Assembly (NCBI GenBank): GCA_030620125.1
Contig: JAUXFI010000006.1
Span: 1-23,464, forward strand
DNA length: 23,464 nucleotides
Direction of reading: 5' to 3'
Origin: Anaerolineae bacterium
Lineage (GTDB): Bacteria > Chloroflexota > Anaerolineae > B4-G1
The notes beneath the pieces are model-generated. The model did not search any database. It worked only from the letters and a program-made list of their open reading frames with translations, and was not told where the DNA came from. The translations under genes and the position numbers were made by a program. Every line of letters starts with the position of its first letter. Position 1 is the first letter of the stretch. Of this stretch, positions 21,783 through 23,464 are shown one piece after another.

Positions 21783-21829
21783 GCGGCGGACGTGCCGTCC
21801 GCCGCTTGAAACGTGGGCGACACGCCCAC
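21783..21829. repeat. Two adjacent perfect hairpins
   Basis: GCGGCGGAC / GTCCGCCGC (21783-21791 and 21797-21805, 5-base loop) and GTGGGCG / CGCCCAC (21813-21819 and 21823-21829, 3-base loop) lie seven bases apart. No T tract follows, so a classical intrinsic terminator is not supported. They could be REP-like elements or give transcript-end stability after the glycan operon. Confidence 0.65.
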
Positions 21830-21845
21830 TCCGAGCAGTGAGCAA

Positions 21846-22133
21846 ATGGACTTTTTGACAAGCATCGCGGCTGAGATGATCGCGGCTATATTGGCCGCCG
21901 GCGTGTTGGGTGCGCTGGCCTGGCTGGGCGCGTGGCTGTTCCGGCGGCGACGAGTTGCCCCCTCCCCCACGGGGGAAGGGGGCCGGGGGGTTAGGTGGAG
22001 GTGGGGAACCCCATCCTCTGCGGGTGCTGGTGGCGCTGCCGCGGCCGCTGCTCACGCTGCTGCGGGAGGGATGATCGCCGAGGTGCGGCGGCGGATGGGT
22101 GACACAACAACGAATGGAGAAAGGAACGAATAG
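21846..22133 (+). CDS. Possible small single-pass membrane protein
   Basis: From ATG 21846 an open frame of 95 codons begins MDFLTSIAAEMIAAILAAGV then LGALAWLGAWLFRRRR, a convincing single transmembrane helix with a basic cytoplasmic stop. After residue ~38 the sequence (VAPSPTGEGGRGVRWRWGTP...) is a translated GC-rich repeat, and the remainder is Ala/Gly-rich with a basic tail. Only the first part looks like a real protein. The ribosome binding site is weak (GAGCAGTGAG). No function is recognised. It may be a decayed or repeat-extended small protein. Confidence 0.4.
   Translation: MDFLTSIAAEMIAAILAAGVLGALAWLGAWLFRRRRVAPSPTGEGGRGVRWRWGTPSSAGAGGAAAAAAHAAAGGMIAEVRRRMGDTTTNGERNE
21958..22017. 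repeat. GC-rich palindromic filler repeat
   Basis: CCCCCTCCCCCACGGGGGAA then GGGGGCC and GGGGGGTTAGGTGG form a long imperfect hairpin. It is followed by GAGGTGGGGAACCCCATCCTC-like dyad symmetry with one bulge (21997-22017). This CCCTCCCC/GGGGAAGGGGG type is a frequent intergenic element in Chloroflexota (recollection). Confidence 0.6.
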
Positions 22134-22237
22134 GGTGGGGATAAGCAGATGATCTGGCTCCAGGTCTCCTTGTCCCCTTGTCTCCTCGTCCCCCTATCTC
22201 ACGAATCTCCCCCTGCCCGTGTATATAGAGTAGACCA
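22134..22237. other. Repeat-bearing upstream region of the sigma factor gene
   Basis: GTCTCCTTGTCCCCTTGTCT followed by CCTCGTCCCCCTATCTC (22164-22200) is the inverse-strand form of the GGTGACAGGGAGAC family. A TATATA at 22222-22227, ten bases before ATG 22238, could be a -10 box, but no convincing -35 box was found. No gene is seen. Confidence 0.5.
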
Positions 22238-22840
22238 ATGACCGACACCGAGACCATTGCGCGCGCGATGAAGGGGGACCAAGTGGCCCAACGGGTTCTG
22301 TACGAAACGCATCACGCGGCTGCCTTTCGCCTCGCTTACTTGCTCCTCCGGGAATCCTGTGATGCCGAAGAGGTGGTGCAGGATGCATTTGTGTACGTCC
22401 TGCGCAATCTCCACCGCTATGACCACGAGCGAGGCTCCTTCTGGGCCTGGCTGCGCGTTGTCCTGGTGAGCCGTTGCCGCAACAAGCGCCGCCGCCGGCA
22501 ACTATCTCTCGTCTCGCTCAATGTCCTCGATGCGGCTGGTCACGCCCCGGCCGCCTCGGAACCAGCCAGCGATCCGGCGGGTGTGCTGGAGAGACTGGGC
22601 ACACGGCGAGTGGTGTGGGAGGCATTGCAACAGGTGAGCCCTGGGGCTAGAGACGCGCTGATCTTGCGCTACTACGAAGGGTTGCCATACGCGGAGATAG
22701 CGGCGGCACTGGGCTGCTCGGCCGAGGCCGCCCGGGCGCGGGTGGCCCACGGCAAGACGCAACTCCGTCGTCTGCTCACTGCGTCGGAGGAAGGGTCGGT
22801 CTGCAGAAGGGGTACTGTGCATACTGCGAGGGTAGGGTAA
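22238..22840 (+). CDS. ECF-type RNA polymerase sigma factor
   Basis: This 200-residue protein has sigma region 2 at ~10-90 (YETHHAAAFRLAYLLLRESCDAEEVVQDAFVYVLRNLHRYD, GSFWAWLRVVLVSRCRNKRRRR). A linker with several Asp/Pro/Ala follows, then region 4 at ~125-180 with a helix-turn-helix (LPYAEIAAALGCSAEAARARVAHGKTQLRRLL). It is the two-domain ECF layout that recognises stress-type promoters. No ribosome binding site precedes the ATG; a TATATA lies ten bases upstream, so the transcript may be near-leaderless. The anti-sigma-like gene starts six bases after its stop, as in the usual co-expressed pair. The regulon is unknown. Confidence 0.93.
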   Translation: MTDTETIARAMKGDQVAQRVLYETHHAAAFRLAYLLLRESCDAEEVVQDAFVYVLRNLHRYDHERGSFWAWLRVVLVSRCRNKRRRRQLSLVSLNVLDAAGHAPAASEPASDPAGVLERLGTRRVVWEALQQVSPGARDALILRYYEGLPYAEIAAALGCSAEAARARVAHGKTQLRRLLTASEEGSVCRRGTVHTARVG

Positions 22841-22845
22841 GTTAG

Positions 22846-23418
22846 ATGAGCAAGGCGCATCTTCGAGAGACAGAACTGGCCCGGTTGAGTGATCCAGAGG
22901 CAGACGTAGAAATCGCGGAGCATGTGCGTTGGTGTGCTTGTTGTCGCAGCGTCGTCGCCGATTATCGCTGGCTGCAAGGGGAGGTCGCGACTGCGCTGGC
23001 AACGGCGGCGGATGCAGTGGTCATGCCGAGGCCAAAGTGGTGGGCTGTGCAAGAGGTCATATCCACCAGCCGACGACGGCAGGCCATGGGAGGTCGACTC
23101 TCCGCTGTGGCTGGCGTCGTTTTGGCTGTCTGCCTGATGCTCTCGGTATCCCCTGTTCTAGGTACGGCCATCGTAGCGCGGACGTTGCCCCCCGAACCGC
23201 TAGGCGTCCCCGCACCGGTCACGGCCGTCGGTCCCAATGTACATTTGTTCTCGGTGGCGACACCCACGCCGGCCATATCCTGTGAAGGGATCGGACTGCT
23301 GTCAACACCTGCCTTTGCGCCGCCTCCCGCGCCACCAGAATCCGAAACCTGCAGCCCTAGCAGGCTGTCGGAGAACTCTAGGTTGTGGGGAGTCCCCAAC
23401 TTGTTGGGGCAGTTTTGA
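22846..23418 (+). CDS. Zinc-finger anti-sigma-like membrane protein, 3' end possibly repeat-derived
   Basis: This 190-residue protein has an HxxxCxxC zinc-finger-like motif (His26, Cys30, Cys33 in EHVRWCACCRSVV) of the anti-sigma-domain type. A single transmembrane helix follows at ~85-110 (LSAVAGVVLAVCLMLSVSPVLGTAIVARTL) and then a Pro/Ala-rich outer tail. Its position directly after the ECF sigma gene and its topology indicate the cognate anti-sigma factor, holding sigma at the membrane. GAGGG lies eight bases before the ATG. The last ~20 residues (SPSRLSENSRLWGVPNLLGQF) are encoded by a CCTAG-bounded repeat and the left arm of a palindromic inverted repeat, so the true C-terminus may have been replaced or truncated by an insertion. 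Confidence 0.75.
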   Translation: MSKAHLRETELARLSDPEADVEIAEHVRWCACCRSVVADYRWLQGEVATALATAADAVVMPRPKWWAVQEVISTSRRRQAMGGRLSAVAGVVLAVCLMLSVSPVLGTAIVARTLPPEPLGVPAPVTAVGPNVHLFSVATPTPAISCEGIGLLSTPAFAPPPAPPESETCSPSRLSENSRLWGVPNLLGQF

Positions 23419-23457
23419 TCTGCTGTGTGGGGCGCACCCGAACAAGTTCGGGACTCC
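23389..23457. repeat. Inverted pair of 21-base palindromic repeats
   Basis: Left copy 23389-23409 contains CCCCAACTTGTTGGGG; right copy 23437-23457 in opposite orientation contains CCCGAACAAGTTCGGG. After reversing one, 19 of 21 bases agree. The two differences are a C-to-G and a matching G-to-C in the hairpin stem, so pairing is kept. The left hairpin is followed by CAGTTTT (23410-23416) and could double as a weak terminator at the stop of the anti-sigma-like gene. Confidence 0.8.
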
Positions 23458-23464
23458 GTCGTCG

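Overview
This is a high-GC bacterial window that most resembles Chloroflexota, probably an Anaerolineae-like lineage. The assignment is inference. It rests on the YYY-type (DUF2298) giant membrane protein fused to a GT-C glycosyltransferase, the Chloroflexota-style RseP and HEAT-repeat proteins, strong TATAAT promoters that in two cases sit directly against the start codon, and abundant short dispersed low-complexity and palindromic repeats. No rRNA, tRNA, CRISPR array or complete insertion sequence was seen.

Layout. (1) Positions 1-62 look unlike the rest (lower GC, a different reading frame) and may be an assembly junction or contig edge. (2) Positions 20-4998 run on the minus strand. In transcription order they hold a SpoIIE/PP2C-type phosphatase, a TrkA-N/RCK membrane protein with a degenerate pore loop, a small P-loop kinase, then (from an internal promoter with a long leader) an RseP-type site-2 protease, a HEAT-repeat protein and the N-terminal part of a secreted protein. 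(3) A divergent control region (4965-5175) carries a promoter for each direction and three copies of one 10-base motif. (4) On the plus strand come a 1106-residue multi-sensor membrane histidine kinase and the YchF GTPase. (5) A long glycan or glycolipid cluster (9659-21604) begins with its own promoter. It holds a flippase-like protein, a CDP-paratose/tyvelose-type epimerase, a GT4 glycosyltransferase, a SAM methyltransferase, an 817-residue GT39-like protein and the 1493-residue GT-C/DUF2298 fusion, nearly all overlapping by 4-8 bases. A DUF6922-like gene broken by a TGA and an AbiEii-like nucleotidyltransferase are wedged between the GT4 and methyltransferase genes, preceded by a block of repeats. 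(6) A 630-base repeat-rich gap with at most one small membrane protein follows. (7) Last come an ECF sigma factor and a zinc-finger anti-sigma-like membrane protein whose 3' end runs into a pair of inverted palindromic repeats.

How the genes may work together (inference): the glycan cluster looks like a membrane assembly line in which lipid-linked sugars are made and modified in the cytoplasm (epimerase, GT4, methyltransferase), moved across the membrane (flippase-like protein) and transferred outside by the two large GT-C proteins. The histidine kinase, phosphatase, RseP protease and ECF sigma/anti-sigma pair are envelope-facing signalling parts, but nothing in the sequence directly ties them to the glycan genes. 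The most distinctive non-gene signal is the family of GGTGACAGGGAGAC-like and related tracts that sit at gene ends, supply C-terminal codons or stop codons, and in one gene appear to be translated in frame.
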